DNA of 64,000 bases from Bacteroidota bacterium (GTDB taxonomy: Bacteria > Bacteroidota > Bacteroidia > Cytophagales > Cytophagaceae): assembly GCA_023428135.1 (NCBI GenBank), contig JAEYZG010000010.1, forward strand, positions 62,001-126,000, in the 5' to 3' direction. Positions within the stretch are counted from its first letter, which is position 1. Each line of letters starts with the position of its first letter. The translations under genes and the position numbers were made by a program. Below the pieces are notes generated by a model, which was given only the letters and a program-made list of their open reading frames with translations, was not told where the DNA came from and made no database searches. This document shows, piece after piece, positions 44,265-54,333 of the stretch.

Positions 44265-46724
44265 CTATTCAGAATAAAAAACACGTTTTACCCGCTGACC
44301 CACACTGGTTAATATTTCATAAGGAATCGTCCCTATAACTTGGGAAAGATCATTTAAAGATGGTTTTTTACCAAAAACTACCACTTCATCTCCTTCTCGA
44401 GCATTTGTGTCTGTGATATCTATCATACACATATCCATACAAACATTCCCAATTACAGGGCATAGTTTATCTTGAATTAGGACCGTTCCTTTTCCGTTGC
44501 CAAAGCGTCTGTCGTATCCATCCGCATAGCCAATTGCTATTGTACCGATACGAAGATCTCTTTCTGCTATTCCCTTGCGACCGTAACCAACAGTTTCCCC
44601 TTTTTTAATTTCTTTAATCTGGGAAATAATGGTTTTTAATGTACCGACTGGTTGTAATTGATCTTGCAACAATCCTCCCGCTTCAATGCCATAAAGTCCT
44701 ATGCCCAATCTTACCATGTCCATTTGGGCTTCAGGGAAACGAATAATACCAGCACTATTCAGCGCATGCCTCAAAAAATCATAGCCTAATTCTTTCCTCA
44801 AATGCTCAGCAAAAGCCTTGAATTTCTTGATCTGAGATTGAGTAAACTCATCATGAACTCCTTCATCTGCACCAGCAAGATGAGTAAAAACGCTCGCTAC
44901 CTTGACGTTTGTCGCATTTCTCAGTAATGAGACAAGATCCTTAAGGTCCTTTTCTTCAAATCCAAGCCTACGCATACCGGTATCAAGTTTCAAATGTATT
45001 TTGGATGCAATATCATTGGCTTTAATAAAGTCAAGATAATCTTTTAGGATCTTGAAGCTATATACTTCAGGCTCGAGATTATATTGAAATAACTTGTCAA
45101 AAGTACTAAGTGAGGGATTCATTACCATTACAGGTAAACTTATTCCATGCTCCCTCAATGCCACACCTTCATCTGCATAGGCGACTGCTAGATAATCTAC
45201 TCTGTGAAATTGCAAAAGATTTGCAACCTCAAAACTACCACTTCCATAGGCAAATGCCTTAACCATCACCATAATCTTGGTACCATGCTCCAATCTTGAT
45301 CTGTAGAAATTTAAATTGGAACTCAAACTATCCAGATTGACCTCAAAGACAGTACCGTGTACTTTTTGCTGAAGTCTTTTAACGATCTCTTCAAACTTGA
45401 AAACCCTGGCACCTTTTACAAGAATAATTTCTTCATTGAAATCAGCAGACCGCATATCAGAAAGGAAGGATGCAGTATCTGGGAAAAAGGAGGATTTAAC
45501 CTTTATTAGGTCTGCATTTTTGCTAACCGTAGGTCCAATACCAATCAGTTTCTTAACCCCCTTGCTTAACAACAAATCTCCAATTGCTGCATATAGATTT
45601 TTTTCATCACGACCAGTCTCAAGCAAATCAGAAAGTATGACAGTCTTTTCATCCTTTTGCTTTTGCTGATCAAGAAAATTTAAAGCAATGGTTAATCCGG
45701 CAAGGTCATTATTGTAAGTATCATCTATAACATAACAACCATTGATTCCCTCTTTGAGCTCCAAACGCATTTCAACTTTCTGCAGCGCATTCAACCTTGA
45801 TTGAATCTCCTCTGGTTTCACATCCAGATAAAGTAATACAAGAATACAATGCATTAAATTTTCCAATGAAGCCTCGTCGGAAAAGGGAAGTGTCAGATTC
45901 AGAAAAAGTTTATTATAAATAGCCTGAATTCTGATAGTGTTACCTTCAGAAACAAGGTCTTTGATTACAAAATCACCCGTTCGTTTAATTGACCAGGTAA
46001 TATTTTTAACCTCTGGCAATTCTGTTTTTATGAGATTTGCAATATCCTTATGGTCTGCACATGAGAAAATTACCTTGGAGTGCTTAAATAGGCTCAGTTT
46101 TTCCTTAATCTTTTCTTCTCTTGAAGCAAATCCTTCATCGTGGGCCGGGCCAATATTTGTAAAAATTCCTAGTTCTGGTTTAATAACCGGTTCAAGACGA
46201 CCCATCTCGGCTGGCTTCGAAATTCCTGCCTCAAATATTCCTAGCTGGTGCTGATCATTTATTTCCCATACCGACAAAGGCACGCCTACCTGTGAGTTAT
46301 AACTTTTAGGACTCCTAACAACATTGTAATCCTTACTTAAAAGCTGGGTAAGCCATTCTTTAACAATTGTTTTTCCATTACTGCCTGTAATTCCTATAAC
46401 CGGCAATGTAAACTCATTTCTGTGAAACTCTACAATTTGTTGCAATGCACAAACTGCATTATCCACCAGAATAATATTACAATTTTGAAAAAGAGTTAAG
46501 TCTTGAGGAACTTTTTCAATAATAAAATTTCGGATTCCCTTATGGTATAACTCACCCATAAACTTATGACCATCATGATGAACCCCCTGAATAGCAAAAA
46601 ATAAGGAGGATGATGGAATACTGACCTTTCTGCTGTCGAGAAGGAGGTATTCAATAATAGAATCTTCAGAGTGGCAAATTAATGAACCTGCCACTATGTC
46701 CAGAATTTGATTGATTTTGAGCAT
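44265..46724 (-). CDS. murF-alr: Bifunctional MurF ligase / alanine racemase
   Basis: Protein of 819 residues. Residues 1-450 are UDP-N-acetylmuramoyl-tripeptide:D-Ala-D-Ala ligase with P-loop GITGSNGKT (Lys118). Residues 455-819 are alanine racemase with the PLP Lys in VMVKAFAYGSG (Lys489) and the second-half motifs LGIGLYGIE and VCMDMCMIDITD. The fusion couples D-Ala supply to peptidoglycan precursor synthesis and is known in Bacteroidota. The gene lies 4 bp after the MFS gene, so they share a message. Confidence 0.95.
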   Translation of the reverse strand: MLKINQILDIVAGSLICHSEDSIIEYLLLDSRKVSIPSSSLFFAIQGVHHDGHKFMGELYHKGIRNFIIEKVPQDLTLFQNCNIILVDNAVCALQQIVEFHRNEFTLPVIGITGSNGKTIVKEWLTQLLSKDYNVVRSPKSYNSQVGVPLSVWEINDQHQLGIFEAGISKPAEMGRLEPVIKPELGIFTNIGPAHDEGFASREEKIKEKLSLFKHSKVIFSCADHKDIANLIKTELPEVKNITWSIKRTGDFVIKDLVSEGNTIRIQAIYNKLFLNLTLPFSDEASLENLMHCILVLLYLDVKPEEIQSRLNALQKVEMRLELKEGINGCYVIDDTYNNDLAGLTIALNFLDQQKQKDEKTVILSDLLETGRDEKNLYAAIGDLLLSKGVKKLIGIGPTVSKNADLIKVKSSFFPDTASFLSDMRSADFNEEIILVKGARVFKFEEIVKRLQQKVHGTVFEVNLDSLSSNLNFYRSRLEHGTKIMVMVKAFAYGSGSFEVANLLQFHRVDYLAVAYADEGVALREHGISLPVMVMNPSLSTFDKLFQYNLEPEVYSFKILKDYLDFIKANDIASKIHLKLDTGMRRLGFEEKDLKDLVSLLRNATNVKVASVFTHLAGADEGVHDEFTQSQIKKFKAFAEHLRKELGYDFLRHALNSAGIIRFPEAQMDMVRLGIGLYGIEAGGLLQDQLQPVGTLKTIISQIKEIKKGETVGYGRKGIAERDLRIGTIAIGYADGYDRRFGNGKGTVLIQDKLCPVIGNVCMDMCMIDITDTNAREGDEVVVFGKKPSLNDLSQVIGTIPYEILTSVGQRVKRVFYSE

Positions 46725-46727
46725 ATC

Positions 46728-48026
46728 TTAATGAGACAAAGTCCCAACTTCAGAAATTCGTTCCGTCAATCTCAAAATTCTTTTATATAGGAAAATTAGT
46801 ACAAAGCCAGCAATCATAGTAAAGATGCCTAAAATTAAGTAGGCATAAACAACATTGGACCCTTTTGAGAAAAAGGGGAATATAAAGGTGATGATAAAAA
46901 ACATCCTGAAAAAGGTGCTGATAACATTAAACATACTATTTACTCTTCCTGTCAATTCATTCGGAATTAAATTGAACAAATAAGAGACCCTGAATATTCG
47001 TGATCCTGCATTTGTAAATCCAGTAACCATAGATATGCCCAAAAACACAAATACATTTTGCGTAAACGAACAAACAAAAAATGCAATTGCCGTCAGAAAG
47101 GTTAAGATCACAATAGATCTTGGGATAGGCATTCTGCTCAATAGCGTATTAATGATAATACCTGAAACAAGGGAACCCGCGGCATATAATAATTCAGAAA
47201 GACCAAGAATATCACCTCCTTCCTGCAAATGATGACTGATATAGAGTGGTCTCAGACTAAATATTTCAACCAGGGTAACTATGAATATAGAATAAGAACA
47301 CATACCAAATAATAAAACTAATTTATTACTTACAAGGTAGTCATATCCTGATTTCAATTTCTCCTTCAAATCCCCTTCTTCCAGATGAGTTATATCTCTG
47401 GAAGGTTTGTGCTTAATAAAGAGAATCATAATAAAAGAAGCAATATAAGTTAGGCCATCCATAAGGAAAATTTCATGGAGCTCCCATTTTGCAATATGAA
47501 TTGGAATTTCAAGATTCAGGAATGGAATAGTCTGCACAGTATCAACCCCTTCAAGGAGCAAGGCACCCAAAGCAGCTGCCCCAATGGAGGTGGACTGTCC
47601 AACTATTTCAATATACGAAGTAACCTTTGTATAGTCCTTAGGATCGGTTATTTCCTGGGCAAATGCATATAAATTAGGATAATGAATATGATACCCGAAA
47701 AAAGTAATGGTAAATACCAGCATAATCAGGGCTCCGGGCAATATGCCTTCCTTAAAGCCCAAAGAGGCAACAGAAAGAATTATTAACCCTTCAATGAAGT
47801 TGGTGCCAAGGAAAACGTCTTTCCTGTTAAATCCGTCAACTAAAGCTCCGGCATATAATCCCCAGAATAATGACCCTAATGTTACTGCAGCGAAAAATGC
47901 AATAAACAAAGATGACTGATTTTGCTGAGTAAAATACCAGGGAATAGAGAGCATGGAGATACCCTGTGCGAACCCTGAGATTCCATTGGAAATAAAGAGT
48001 AGGGTTAAAGCTTTCTTATTTTTCAA
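46728..48026 (-). CDS. MFS transporter
   Basis: Protein of 432 residues with twelve predicted transmembrane segments. It begins KNKKALTLLFISNGISGFAQGIS, carries ALVDGFNRKDVFLGTN in the loop between helices 2 and 3, and resembles EntS/MefA-like exporters. The substrate is unknown. It is head-to-head with recX, separated by 30 bp, and followed after three bases by murF-alr. Confidence 0.87.
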   Translation of the reverse strand: MKNKKALTLLFISNGISGFAQGISMLSIPWYFTQQNQSSLFIAFFAAVTLGSLFWGLYAGALVDGFNRKDVFLGTNFIEGLIILSVASLGFKEGILPGALIMLVFTITFFGYHIHYPNLYAFAQEITDPKDYTKVTSYIEIVGQSTSIGAAALGALLLEGVDTVQTIPFLNLEIPIHIAKWELHEIFLMDGLTYIASFIMILFIKHKPSRDITHLEEGDLKEKLKSGYDYLVSNKLVLLFGMCSYSIFIVTLVEIFSLRPLYISHHLQEGGDILGLSELLYAAGSLVSGIIINTLLSRMPIPRSIVILTFLTAIAFFVCSFTQNVFVFLGISMVTGFTNAGSRIFRVSYLFNLIPNELTGRVNSMFNVISTFFRMFFIITFIFPFFSKGSNVVYAYLILGIFTMIAGFVLIFLYKRILRLTERISEVGTLSH

Positions 48027-48056
48027 TTTTTTAACTTAATTCGTAAAATTAGAAAA

Positions 48057-48545
48057 ATGGGTATCACAAAAAAAGAAAAAGAGTTCGGTCTTAACGAAAT
48101 ATTTCAGAAAGTTTCTTCTTTTTGTGCCTACCGGGAAAGATCCAAACAGGAAGTTCTTGACAAATTATACGGGTTAGGTGTTTCTCCGGATATAGCGGAT
48201 ATAATAATTTTAAGATTAATCGAAGAAAACTTCCTTAGCGAAGAAAGATATATTCGCAGCTTCACAGGTGGAAAATTTCGACTAAAAAACTGGGGAAGAA
48301 ACAAAATCAAATTTACTCTTTCAGGAAAAGGTATTTCAGAAACAGAAATTGAAAAGGCCTTAGACGAACAGATAGACGAGGAAACCTATAGAAAAACTTT
48401 AAAAAAACTCCTTGAAAAAAAATTTGCTTCAATAAATGAACCTGACATTTTCAAAAAACAGCAAAAAGTGGCTCGGTATGGAGTTTCAAAAGGATATGAA
48501 GGGGAATTGGTTTGGGAAACAATCAATGAGATTGCTAAATATTAA
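48057..48545 (+). CDS. recX: Regulatory protein RecX
   Basis: Protein of 162 residues. It contains VSSFCAYRERSKQEVLDKLYGLG, LIEENFLSEERYIRSFTGGKFRLKNWGRNKIKFTLSGKGIS and the C-terminal VARYGVSKGYEGELVWE, the three tandem helical repeats of RecX, which modulates RecA filaments. Start ATG at 48057 lies 30 bp from the divergent MFS gene. recA is not in the window. Confidence 0.9.
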   Translation: MGITKKEKEFGLNEIFQKVSSFCAYRERSKQEVLDKLYGLGVSPDIADIIILRLIEENFLSEERYIRSFTGGKFRLKNWGRNKIKFTLSGKGISETEIEKALDEQIDEETYRKTLKKLLEKKFASINEPDIFKKQQKVARYGVSKGYEGELVWETINEIAKY

Positions 48546-48642
48546 AGTAAAAAAGAAACCCATGCTAAATACTGTTTCCTTGATTTTAGCACGGGTGAAA
48601 TAACAATTTGAATATCTTTTACAGGATAAGCACCACTTCAAG

Positions 48643-49644
48643 TTATTTAATTACCAAAAGTTCCGCATTAACAGGAACATTGTTAATTGAATAATTTACC
48701 ATATAAATTCCTTTGGCAAGATCTGTAGTGTTAAAGGTTTTATGTATAGTAATATCCTTTTCTTCTGCAAGCACAGCTACTTCTCTCCCCATAAGATCAA
48801 AAAGAGAAATTTTCACATCTGATGCTTCTTTGAAAGAAATATCCAATGAAACTTGACCTTCGGATGGATTTGGATAAATACTAGAAGAAAGAATTGTAGA
48901 AAAAGCGGGACTAATTGCATCAACAATACAGGGGGTGTCATTGCTATACCTCGTTCCAATTGCTAGGTTATCAAATGAAACTGTCCCAGAAAAGGGATCG
49001 CAAACATCTCTATCCATGCAATAATCAGCACCTGCACCGCCATTTATTATGATATTAAGACCAACTATATTATCCCAGTTCTTAATTTCATAATCATGAC
49101 GACCACTAAAAACACCACATGGCTTTTCAAATAATTCGTAAATAGCTTCAGAAAAATCTACAGTGACTTGTCTAGTTTCACCTGCCTGAATCAATACACT
49201 TCCATGATCAAAGGAAGTTGCAGTTATAGTATCCAACAATTCAATTGGGCAATTCAGATCGGCAGGATAATCTCTATCTACCAATTTTAAACGAAAAAAA
49301 ACACGAATTGTCTTATCTCCATTATTGGTAACATCTACGCTAACTTTTTTATACTCGCTAATATCTATTTTGCAAGGACTGCTTAGATATAAATTGAAAC
49401 CTAAAAATTCTTTATCCGCATTAGTAGCAGTTACTACTAATTCCCCCCCGGCTTCTTCAATTTTTGTATAAACGACTCCCTTATTCCCATTTCTATCTAT
49501 ATCTGGGCCCCATCTTTCTGATATAGAATTAGCAATTTCACCATCGTTAAAATTGTCAAAATAACCATTAAGATAAATAGAAGATTGTCCATAACATATT
49601 GTAGCACAAACCAATGCAAAACCAAAAAGTATAACTTTTTTCAT
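48643..49644 (-). CDS. Secreted protein with T9SS sorting domain
   Basis: Protein of 333 residues. A signal peptide ends at ICYGQ. The body, GYFDNFNDGEIANSISERWGPDI and SFDNLAIGT, is a jelly-roll beta-sandwich like carbohydrate-binding modules. The last 80 residues (SSIYPNPSEGQVSLDISF ... KGIYMVNYSI) are a T9SS sorting domain. Ligand unknown. Confidence 0.83.
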   Translation of the reverse strand: MKKVILFGFALVCATICYGQSSIYLNGYFDNFNDGEIANSISERWGPDIDRNGNKGVVYTKIEEAGGELVVTATNADKEFLGFNLYLSSPCKIDISEYKKVSVDVTNNGDKTIRVFFRLKLVDRDYPADLNCPIELLDTITATSFDHGSVLIQAGETRQVTVDFSEAIYELFEKPCGVFSGRHDYEIKNWDNIVGLNIIINGGAGADYCMDRDVCDPFSGTVSFDNLAIGTRYSNDTPCIVDAISPAFSTILSSSIYPNPSEGQVSLDISFKEASDVKISLFDLMGREVAVLAEEKDITIHKTFNTTDLAKGIYMVNYSINNVPVNAELLVIK

Positions 49645-49800
49645 AAATCAGTAAATTTTAAAAATGTTGAATCCATAATAGTAAAACTAAAAAAACAGAT
49701 ATAAACTCTAGTTTCATTTATTACGTGATTCTCTTATAAAAGAGGTAAAAATTGCAATGAAATTAAGAGTTAAATACTTCTGAATATACTAAAGTTTTGC

Positions 49801-50277
49801 CTAAAATCCCAGCATTTTAATTGCTGTTATCGCAGCTTCATCACCTTTATTTCCATGTTTCCCCCCTGCTCTGTCCAATGCTTGTTGCTGATTGTTGGTG
49901 GTGAGTACTCCAAAAATTGCTGGCTTGTTGTATTTCAAGCTTACTTCTGTAATACCATAAGCGACTGCATCACAGATAAAGTCAAAATGCCTTGTATCTC
50001 CTTGTATAACACAACCTAATACAATCACCGCGTCAATTTCATCATGCTGAGCCATCCATTGAGCACCAAGACTAAGCTCAAAAGAGCCCGGAACAAGCTT
50101 TTTAATAATATTCTCCCTTTTTGCTCCATGCTTCAGCAAGGTGTCTAAAGCACCGGCATAAAGTGATTCTGTAATTTCAGAATTCCATTCAGCCACGACC
50201 ACACCAAATTTTTTACTCGATATGTCAGTAATATTCTTTCCTGTATGACTGCTAAGATTTTTAAGTGATGTTGCCAT
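49801..50277 (-). CDS. ribH: 6,7-dimethyl-8-ribityllumazine synthase
   Basis: Protein of 158 residues with KFGVVVAEWNSEITESLYAGAL, VPGSFELSLGAQ, DAVIVLGCVIQGDTRHFDFICDAV (catalytic His) and PAIFGVLTTNNQQQALDRAGGKHGNKGDEAA. It makes lumazine from the pyrimidine and dihydroxybutanone phosphate in riboflavin synthesis. It is preceded by a hairpin terminator of the TPR gene. Confidence 0.96.
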   Translation of the reverse strand: MATSLKNLSSHTGKNITDISSKKFGVVVAEWNSEITESLYAGALDTLLKHGAKRENIIKKLVPGSFELSLGAQWMAQHDEIDAVIVLGCVIQGDTRHFDFICDAVAYGITEVSLKYNKPAIFGVLTTNNQQQALDRAGGKHGNKGDEAAITAIKMLGF

Positions 50278-50300
50278 ATTCTAATAATGGTTAAAATTAA

Positions 50301-50330
50301 AAAGGGACAAGACGAACGTCCTATCCCTTT
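50301..50330 (-). terminator. Terminator between the TPR gene and ribH
   Basis: A 14-base stem (AAAGGGA- on one side, TCCCTTT on the other) around a short GAAC/GTTC loop, with G-T pairs. On minus it is followed by TTAATTTT. It follows the stop of the TPR gene by about 22 bp, so ribH may have its own promoter or depend on readthrough. Confidence 0.75.
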
Positions 50331-50352
50331 AATATTTTTATAGTCGAATTAA

Positions 50353-51051
50353 TTATTTTACACGTTCCAGGTCTTGCTCAAGATACTTCTTAGCATCCAT
50401 TACCTCAGAAGACTTAGGAAAATCCTTAATAAGCTTCTCATATTGTTTAGCCGCATCTTCAAAGTTTTTTGAAACTTCATATGCAAGGGCCAATTTCATA
50501 AGATAAGAAGGCGTGTACTGCTCGTTTGCCTTGTAATCTGCAGCTTTTTTGTAGTAAGTAACAGCATTTTCGAAATCTTTAAGCTCCATGTAAGCATCAC
50601 CGATAAGGCTGTATGCTCTTGGCTGAACCAATAAATCATTCGCATTGAATTCTTTCAGATGAGAAATTGCATCTTCAAACTTTCCTTTTTTCAAATAAGC
50701 AACTCCAACATAGAAATTAGCAAGATCTCCGGCATTAGTTCCGCTGAATTCATCGGCAACATCAAGAAGCCCCGGGGCATTTGGACCCGAACCTTTTAGT
50801 GCTCTGTCCAGAGAATCTTCTTCAAAAGCAAGAACAGAAACAAACATTGCATTCTGCGCTTCTTTATTCTGACTGCTCTTCTGTTGATTGTAATAGAAAT
50901 ATCCGGCACCTGCAAGTACAGCTGCACCAACTATCCCGAATAAAACGTTTTTGTATTTATTTAGAAAATCTTCAGTCTGACCAAACTTGTTTGATACCAA
51001 TTCCGGATTTTCTGCTACCGGCTCACCTTTGCTTTCCTTTAACTTTGCCAT
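50353..51051 (-). CDS. Tetratricopeptide-repeat membrane protein (YfgM-like)
   Basis: Protein of 232 residues. A transmembrane segment at about 35-55 (VLFGIVGAAVLAGAGYFYY) follows a cytoplasmic N-terminus. Three or four TPR units fill the rest (YLKKGKFEDAISHLKEF, AYMELKDFENAVTYYKKA, AYEVSKNFEDAAKQYEKL). This layout matches YfgM-like proteins that hold periplasmic chaperones near the Sec translocon. It follows pdhA by 72 bp on the same strand. Confidence 0.86.
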   Translation of the reverse strand: MAKLKESKGEPVAENPELVSNKFGQTEDFLNKYKNVLFGIVGAAVLAGAGYFYYNQQKSSQNKEAQNAMFVSVLAFEEDSLDRALKGSGPNAPGLLDVADEFSGTNAGDLANFYVGVAYLKKGKFEDAISHLKEFNANDLLVQPRAYSLIGDAYMELKDFENAVTYYKKAADYKANEQYTPSYLMKLALAYEVSKNFEDAAKQYEKLIKDFPKSSEVMDAKKYLEQDLERVK

Positions 51052-51123
51052 TATTTATATATTAGGCTGCAAATTTACTGTAAAATATTTGTAATGAGGA
51101 AGTTTTTTAACCCTTTTCTTAAA

Positions 51124-52155
51124 TTATTCAATAATGAACGGATAATTAGGCTCCACGTAAACATCTTTAAACGCCTCGTCCTCAGAAGGGAACGGTGACT
51201 CTTCAGCAAATTTTACGCTTTCTTCAACAATTTCTTTGATTTTTTTATCAATTGCCTCAAGTTCTTGCTCTGTAGCATATTTGTTTTCAAGAATTGTAGC
51301 TCTTACCTGCTCAATAGGATCCTTTGCCTTGTATTCTTCAAGCTCTTCCTTAGTTCTGTACTTAGCAGGATCTGACATAGAGTGACCTTTGTAACGGTAA
51401 GTTCTGAATTCAAGCAAAGTTGGGCCTTCGCCGTTTCTTGCTCTTTCCGCAGCTCTCTCTACAGCAAGGTGTACCTCTTCCACACTCATTGCATCTACCG
51501 GCTCAGATGGAATATCGTAAGATTCGCCAAGTTTATATAGTTCTGTTACATTACTCGTTCTTTGTACAGAAGTACCCATTGCGTAACCATTGTTTTCAAT
51601 AACAAAGATCACAGGTATTTTCCAGGTCATTGCCATGTTTAACGTTTCATGGAATGCTCCTTGTCTGACGGCCCCATCCCCCATATAACACATACAAAGG
51701 TTCTTGGTTCCTTTATACATTTCTGCAAACGCAAGACCTGCACCCAATGGAATCTGACCTCCTACGATACCATGACCACCTGCAAAGTTTCTCTCTTTAT
51801 CAAAAATGTGCATTGAACCACCTTTTCCCTTTGAACAGCCTGTTGCTTTTCCGTACAACTCTGCCATTACTGCATTGGGCGAAGTGCCAAGCGCTAATGG
51901 TATACCGTGATCACGGTATGCTGTAATCCAATGGTCATCTTTTGTCAGGGCAGAAACTGCACCAAGAGCACAAGCTTCCTGACCTATATATAAGTGGCAA
52001 AATCCTTTTATCTTTTGCTGTCCATATAACTGACCTGATTTTTCTTCAAATTTTCTAAGAAGAACCATCTTCTCATACCAGAACAGGTATGTTTCCTTTG
52101 AAAATTTTGAAGAGGCGTTTACTTTTGCTTTTGACTGTTCTTTAACACTTGCCAT
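51124..52155 (-). CDS. pdhA: Pyruvate dehydrogenase E1 component, alpha subunit
   Basis: Protein of 343 residues. It contains FCHLYIGQEACALGA, the TPP-binding motif MGDGAVRQGAFHETLNMAMTWKIPVIFVIENNGYAMGTS, and the phosphorylation loop-like RYKGHSMSDPAKYR. It decarboxylates pyruvate on thiamine diphosphate with the beta subunit, which is not adjacent here. Confidence 0.95.
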   Translation of the reverse strand: MASVKEQSKAKVNASSKFSKETYLFWYEKMVLLRKFEEKSGQLYGQQKIKGFCHLYIGQEACALGAVSALTKDDHWITAYRDHGIPLALGTSPNAVMAELYGKATGCSKGKGGSMHIFDKERNFAGGHGIVGGQIPLGAGLAFAEMYKGTKNLCMCYMGDGAVRQGAFHETLNMAMTWKIPVIFVIENNGYAMGTSVQRTSNVTELYKLGESYDIPSEPVDAMSVEEVHLAVERAAERARNGEGPTLLEFRTYRYKGHSMSDPAKYRTKEELEEYKAKDPIEQVRATILENKYATEQELEAIDKKIKEIVEESVKFAEESPFPSEDEAFKDVYVEPNYPFIIE

Positions 52156-52333
52156 AAATCGTTATAGTTCTAAACGTTCGGATATGCGAAATTAATAAAA
52201 ACATTCAATTTTCAATAAATAAAATTTACAGGTTGATTATCAAAATTCTACAATTGCAATTCACAAATAACAGTCTAATTACCAGTTTTTTTAACGCATT
52301 TTGCTCTGACAAAAAGGGGATAACGAAAGTTTC

Positions 52334-53443
52334 ATGAGGATAAAAAATCTAAACTTGCTGAATTTCAAGAATTACGAAGAGGAATCTTTGGAATTTTCTG
52401 AAGGTGTAAATATCCTTACGGGAAACAACGGGTCAGGAAAAACTAATTTACTTGACGCTATTCATTTTCTCAGTATGAGTAAAAGTGCATTTCACAGCTC
52501 AGATAATCAGTCTCTAAAAAGGGGAGAGAGTTTTTTTTCCATTTCCGGAACTTTTAATAAAAACAATACCGATTATCTTATTTCAACTTTATTTCAGGCC
52601 GGAAAGAAAATATTTCAGGCAGATAAAAAAAGTTATGAAAAAATTACGGACCATATAGGTCGTTTCCCCTTAATACTCGTAACTCCCTATGATACAGATC
52701 TTATTAGGGAAGGTAGTGAAGAAAGAAGAAAATTTTTTGATAGTCTGTTTTCTCAAATTGATAAAAATTACCTAATCTCTTTAATCAGATACAACCATTT
52801 CCTAAAACAAAGAAATAGCCTTTTAAAGCAATTTGCTGAAAAAAGGTATACAGATTTTGATCTGCTGGAGTCTTATGATGAGCCTATTCTGGAAGAGGGA
52901 TATAAAATTTTCACATGGAGAAAAAACTTTACCGAAGAGTTTCTTCCTTTGTTCAACAATACTTATGATCTTCTCACACACCGAAAAGAGACTGTCTCCC
53001 TAACTTATCAATCAGATCTGGCAGATTCTGAATTTAAAATCATATACAAAAACGCTGTTCAAAAGGACCTGATTCTGGAAAGAACGACAAAAGGCATTCA
53101 TAAAGATGATTATCAGTTCCTTATTGAAAATCAGTCGATCAAGGCAAGTGGATCACAGGGACAACAGAAATCTTATGTACTTGCCTTAAAACTGGCTTCT
53201 TATCATCTTTTGTCAAAATACTCTCAAATCAAACCTTTACTTTTATTAGACGACATTTTTGACAAACTGGATGAAGAGAGGATTATCAGCCTGCTCAAAA
53301 TGATCGATCGAGACGACTTCGGCCAGATTCTAATCACGGAAGCAAAACTGGAAAGAAGTTTGGAATACTTTAAAAACATAAAGAAACAAATCCGTATATT
53401 TAACATCTCCAAAGGGAAAATTCTCTCTATTCAGAATGTATAA
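52334..53443 (+). CDS. recF: DNA replication and repair protein RecF
   Basis: Protein of 369 residues. The Walker A is GNNGSGKTNLLD (residues about 32-43), with RNYEEESLEF-like upstream. The signature SGSQGQQKSYVLALKLA and Walker B LLLLDDIFDKLDEER follow. RecF loads RecA at gaps. It overlaps the next gene by eight bases; dnaN and gyrB are not beside it. Confidence 0.95.
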   Translation: MRIKNLNLLNFKNYEEESLEFSEGVNILTGNNGSGKTNLLDAIHFLSMSKSAFHSSDNQSLKRGESFFSISGTFNKNNTDYLISTLFQAGKKIFQADKKSYEKITDHIGRFPLILVTPYDTDLIREGSEERRKFFDSLFSQIDKNYLISLIRYNHFLKQRNSLLKQFAEKRYTDFDLLESYDEPILEEGYKIFTWRKNFTEEFLPLFNNTYDLLTHRKETVSLTYQSDLADSEFKIIYKNAVQKDLILERTTKGIHKDDYQFLIENQSIKASGSQGQQKSYVLALKLASYHLLSKYSQIKPLLLLDDIFDKLDEERIISLLKMIDRDDFGQILITEAKLERSLEYFKNIKKQIRIFNISKGKILSIQNV

Positions 53444-53762
53444 GAAGCCTGAAAAAATAAAAACCCCTACATCAAGAAATTCTGATGTTGCATCTTTAAA
53501 AGACTGCATCGATGATCTTATTAATGTCTACAAACTTCGAGGCAGATTGAGTGAAGCAGAAATTACAGGCAATTGGGAAAAAATCATGGGTAAAACCATA
53601 TCCAGCAGAACTGAGGAAATTTATTTTAAAGACAAAAAGTTATTTATAAAAATTAACAGTGCACCGCTGAAAAATGAACTTTCCTTTTCTAAAAATAAAA
53701 TTATAGAAAAGATCAACGAAGCGGTAAAATCAGACGCCGTATCTGAAATAATATTTTTATAA
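53436..53762 (+). CDS. DUF721/DciA-like protein
   Basis: Protein of 108 residues with LKDCIDDLINVYKLRGRLSEAEITGNWEKIMGKTISSRTEEIYFKDKKLFIKINSAPLKNELSFSK, the DUF721 domain. Proteins of this family (DciA) interact with the replicative helicase. It overlaps recF by eight bases, so the two are coupled, which supports a replication or repair role. Confidence 0.87.
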   Translation: MYKKPEKIKTPTSRNSDVASLKDCIDDLINVYKLRGRLSEAEITGNWEKIMGKTISSRTEEIYFKDKKLFIKINSAPLKNELSFSKNKIIEKINEAVKSDAVSEIIFL

Positions 53763-53766
53763 GACA

Positions 53767-54168
53767 TTAGATAGCGGATACCACCTCAAGCAATTTTTCC
53801 TCCGTAAGGGGTTTGGTCAAAAATCCGCTAATCCCCAGCTCTTTCATTCTGGCTTCTTCTTTTGGATTAGCAGTAGCAGTAAGAACAACTACTTTCATTC
53901 GGCCCTGCGTACTGATATTCATAGCCTTAAGAGATTCCAGAAATTCAATCCCTGTCATTTCAGGCATATTATTATCCAATAAAATTAGTTCCGGGAAATA
54001 GATATCATCAAAAGTGCAACAGTGCTTGGCTAGATAAAGAAGAGCTTCTTCTCCATTGGTTGATTTTTTGACCTTATTTGAAAATTCAAGCTTTTTAATC
54101 ACCCTCTCGGATAAATAGTTAGAGATTTCATCATCGTCCACCAACAAAACACAATTCACCTTTTCCAT
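53767..54168 (-). CDS. Stand-alone response regulator receiver protein
   Basis: CheY-like receiver of 133 residues. The acidic cluster is LLVDDDE at 9-14, the phospho-acceptor is Asp65 in LILLDNNMPEMTGIEF, the conserved Thr is in VVLTATAN, and the Lys is in LTKPLTEEKL. There is no output domain. It is convergent with the DUF721 gene. Two similar proteins follow at 54853 and 55278. Confidence 0.92.
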   Translation of the reverse strand: MEKVNCVLLVDDDEISNYLSERVIKKLEFSNKVKKSTNGEEALLYLAKHCCTFDDIYFPELILLDNNMPEMTGIEFLESLKAMNISTQGRMKVVVLTATANPKEEARMKELGISGFLTKPLTEEKLLEVVSAI

Positions 54169-54333
54169 GTAAATCCCCTATTTCTGATAAAATTAAATTT
54201 ACTTCAGAACATACCCCATTTAAGATTGGTTTGCTCCTCCATCATTTTCGATACCGGAAGTGGAAAATGTTTACCCAACCTGGAAAGCTGTAGATAAGCA
54301 AAATGCCTGAACTGACCTTGTTAAAAGTTAATT

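Noticed and set aside
44265..46724. MurF-Alr fusion as a novelty
   Set aside because: This fusion is well known in Bacteroidota, so it is annotated but not listed as a finding.
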